Assembly (NCBI GenBank): GCA_905182995.1
Contig: CAJJDP010000049.1
Coordinates: forward strand, 474,351-538,350
DNA: 64,000 nucleotides
Direction: 5' to 3'
From: Paramecium octaurelia
Taxonomy: Eukaryota; Ciliophora; Oligohymenophorea; Peniculida; Parameciidae
Shown here one piece after another: positions 61,401 through 64,000 of the stretch (position 1 is its first letter; each line of letters starts with the position of its first letter). The translations under genes and the position numbers were made by a program. The notes below the pieces were generated by a model that was not told the origin of the DNA, ran no database searches, and saw nothing but the letters and a program-made list of their open reading frames with translations.

Positions 61401-64000
61401 TAATGTCTCTGTTTAGATGGTTATTATGATGTCGGGATTGGGATGTGTTAGTTTTGCAATTCTTATTGTTAGACCTGCGTGAAAACTTAAACCAAATGTA
61501 CTTCATGCAATTAACAAAAATACTTCAGAGTATTGAATGCAAATTAATGTATTTGCTAAAATGGATATTTTGATAATGGTTATTTGATTTGTCAGAGTAA
61601 AATCTGTGATTATTTTATAGAATGCTCCAAATAATGTTTAACTTGTTACGGGAGACAAGATTTTTGTACAAGTTGTGATACGAATTAAAATAGAATTGAT
61701 CAATCAGTTATTAATAAATGTCCTTGTTCATCAGGTTTCTATGCATCTGATGATGAGACTTGCTAAAGTATTAATTGTTTTATTGATAAGAATGCCTTCT
61801 AAAATGTTAAACATGTAGCCAATCTAAAGAGATTTGTAAGAGTTGTTCAATTTCTGCTACTTCCAATAGATAAAGCATCTCAAAAAATTGTATTTGTAAA
61901 GATGGTTACTATGATGATGATACTTAAACGGATTGCTAAAAATGTGGCATACGTTGTAAATAATGTGTAAACTCTCCAACTAATTGTATATCCTGTTTTA
62001 GCAATCTTCGAGAAGGACCTCCTCTTTGTGATTGCATGGTTGGTTTTTTTGAAAATTCATCTTAGAATTGTGAACGTATTCAATTATTAGTAACATAGCT
62101 TGTGATATTTAATGCTTGACTTGTGAAAAGAGTTCTTCTAATTGCTTATTATGTAAAGAAGGGAGATCCACCTAAGAATGTTTATGTTAAGATGGATATT
62201 ATGAGGGTGGATAGCCACTTTGTCTATGTATTTTAATCATTAATGATTATAGAATGTTCATTTTCATGCAAAACATGCAAAGATTCCCACATTAATTGTT
62301 TAAGTTGTAAAGGAGATAGGATTAACATTCCTACTTGTTCATGTCCAGATGGATTTTATGATGACTACTTGAATGAATCTTGTTAAGTCTGTGATTGGTT
62401 ATGTAAAACTTGTAATATAGATGGTTGCCTAACTTGCAAGGGCAATAGGATCTTATCTTCGGAAATGACTTGTGATTAACCACCAAATTCTGTGAATCAT
62501 TCTGATACTCCATATTGCTCAAGTAATAAATTGTTTATAAAAATTACAGCTTGTTAAGTTGCAGTAATTGACATTAGATTTTCTGATGACTTGCTGTCTA
62601 TCTAAGTAAAGTTTGACTTTTCGTTGAATCCATCATTTTTTACTACTCAATTTTCAGATAATGTCTGTTTCTTAATATTAGAAAATCAAACATACTAATC
62701 ACTTGGTAAGAATCCTAGTTGTTATATTGACCCTGTTGATAATACAAAATTAATTTTGAAGGTAGGATATTAACCAAAATTAATTCCAGGGGATAAGATT
62801 GTATTTTATAATAGCAATTTCGGCCATCAAGAATGCGATCAAAAGTTAAGTGTGTTTATCTTCAATTATATTAAAAGTCCCATAAACCCAGTCTCCCCAA
62901 TTATAATATATGATTTACCAACTTCAATTCTAAACCCTTGCGATGATAATACAATATCCTTGAAATTGAAATTGAATGATGGACTTAGAGATTTCATTGA
63001 AATAAAATGGACCTATACTGTAGATGGATCTAACGGCAATGGCGATCTTGACAACTTTGTTGCTTTATTAACTAAATTATAGATTTTAGAATTAGTTATC
63101 CCATTTTAAACTCTACCAAAACAATCTAAAATTACATTCTATTTAGACTTTCAGAATTTTGTTGCAAAAAAAAGCATACAAAAAATTAACTTGGAAACCC
63201 ATTCTGGTCAATTCCCCACCATTCTTTGGATTTCAAAACCCATTTATTTTAATTATGAAACTATTATTTTGGAATTTAAAATTAAAAAGAAGGATTGTTC
63301 TGAATAGACAACAGCAACTTAAGTAGATAATTCTTAATATTCTATGGCCCTAGTTGAAGTTTATAGAAACGATTCCAATTCAAAACCATCAAGGGTAGAT
63401 TATTCAGAAATCACAAATCAAAGCAGTTTTAGTGTTACTATTTTAAATTATACCTTGACTTCTAGAACGGCATACACTTTCGAATAAACAACCCTTGATG
63501 CTTTACTGAACTTTTCAATTAAAAGAAACATTACAATTGACATTAGCTCAGGAGGTATACTTTGTTAATTTTACGGCACTAAAAAGATTCAGAATTATAG
63601 AAAAGAAACTTATATTTTCATATAATGTAAAGATTTAGATACTCAATATGACTGGAATGAGGATCCTGGTATTTCAATAAATGTTGAATGTGTTGACTTA
63701 ACTATGAATTCCCTTTGTAAAAATTTAAATCAAAAGTTAATCTAAATCAATAAAACTGAAAGTTTTCAAGTCATTCCGAAATAAACTATCAAACCTTACA
63801 CTATTTAAAGTTGGTCAGTAGTGGCTTCAAAAAACTAATACTCATATATATTTAAATAAAATATTATCTACTTAGATAATGATTTTAAATTATTGAATGT
63901 AACTTATAGTAAAGGGTATTTAATGAGGGCAATCAATAACTTTGAAAATTTGGAGTTTACTATTAATATTCCTTTTGAAGATAGGCAATATCTTCTAGAT
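55474..64000 (+). CDS. Very large secreted/surface protein: duplicated lectin-like N domain, CxxC repeats, REJ-like region (3' end beyond window)
   Basis: Starts at ATG 55474 with a hydrophobic leader. Two copies of a domain follow (about 55560-56060 and 56120-56620) sharing FGGFN/FGGYN, LPPH/IPPH, a W..K/KIDSW motif and a DESWGFRDF/DESFGIRDF ending. From 56620 to about 62470 there are dozens of short cysteine repeats (CHxxCxxC...CxxC...C.C..GYY) of the furin/growth-factor-receptor kind. From about 62530 the cysteines thin out and a beta-rich region resembling the REJ domain of polycystin-1 relatives begins, open at 64000. More than twenty introns of 20-29 nt are needed, for example 55770-55791, 55997-56021, 56224-56246, 56670-56694, 56746-56770, 57122-57143, 57297-57325, 57626-57648, 57799-57821 and 57969-57990. 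Likely a membrane-anchored surface protein. 59418-60847 duplicates 57987-59416 and inflates the repeat count. Confidence 0.75.
57987..59416 (+). repeat. Segment duplicated across a single N (first copy)
   Basis: 1430 nt inside the cysteine-repeat gene, repeated at 59418-60847 with offset 1431 and no difference where compared, introns included (for example 58138-58160 recurs at 59569-59591). It begins inside the last bases of an intron (57969-57990), not at a repeat-unit edge. Confidence 0.88.
59417..59417. other. Single-N contig junction
   Basis: One undetermined base between the two copies. The sequence before it matches 60839-60847 and the sequence after it returns to 57987, the same signature as at 2443 and 4698. 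Confidence 0.9.
59418..60847 (+). repeat. Segment duplicated across a single N (second copy)
   Basis: Copy of 57987-59416 that continues without a break into unique downstream repeats, so it is probably the true continuation and the overlap was not merged. Confidence 0.88.

Overview
This is ciliate macronuclear DNA, almost certainly Paramecium (aurelia group). The genes read only if TAA and TAG mean glutamine and TGA is the sole stop. Nearly all introns are 20-30 nt and mostly GTA...TAG. Intergenic gaps are often 50-110 bp, the DNA is AT-rich, and one gene encodes a trichocyst matrix protein, a product special to this group. Standard-code ORF calls badly fragment every gene here. The models below were read by hand in the ciliate code with introns removed; for each complete model I checked that the spliced length is a multiple of three. 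Homology statements come from recognising motifs, not from searches.

Layout. 1-6268: one locus (unknown KSVTF protein, convergent RING-finger gene, start of a kinesin gene) appears about three times, joined by single Ns at 2443 and 4698; this looks like unmerged contig ends, not biology. 5858-18856: full kinesin, an unknown gene, a trichocyst matrix protein, a 2137-residue LRR-patatin protein and two unknown divergent genes. 18966-25933: eIF3c (+), converging on a kelch-repeat gene (-) and a coiled-coil gene (-). 26730-39608: three adjacent minus-strand paralogues of about 1370-1460 residues with acylation-type MGxC starts, TPR-like helices and a shared NPF-basic tail; this tandem family is the most distinctive accessory block. 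40821-47608: a CPFC-start unknown protein, an RME-8/DNAJC13-like protein, an uncertain short gene and a FAM135-type serine esterase. 47683-51214: an Rce1-type CAAX protease and a five-segment membrane protein with a polycystin-1-like flavour, both minus. 52218-53118: proteasome receptor Rpn13. 53119-55473: mostly non-coding, with one decayed coding remnant. 55474-64000: the 5' part of a very large secreted or surface protein (two lectin-like domains, dozens of CxxC repeats, then a REJ-like region), open at the window end and carrying a third single-N duplication at 59417.

Functionally the window is ordinary ciliate housekeeping (translation, proteasome, endosome, motor, secretory granule) plus lineage-specific families. 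There is no operon logic; neighbouring genes are mostly unrelated. No tRNA, rRNA, CRISPR or transposase was seen. The items most worth a second look are the acylated TPR family, the exon-like repeats of the surface protein with recurrent phase-1 introns, and the Rce1 copy without its usual histidine motif.
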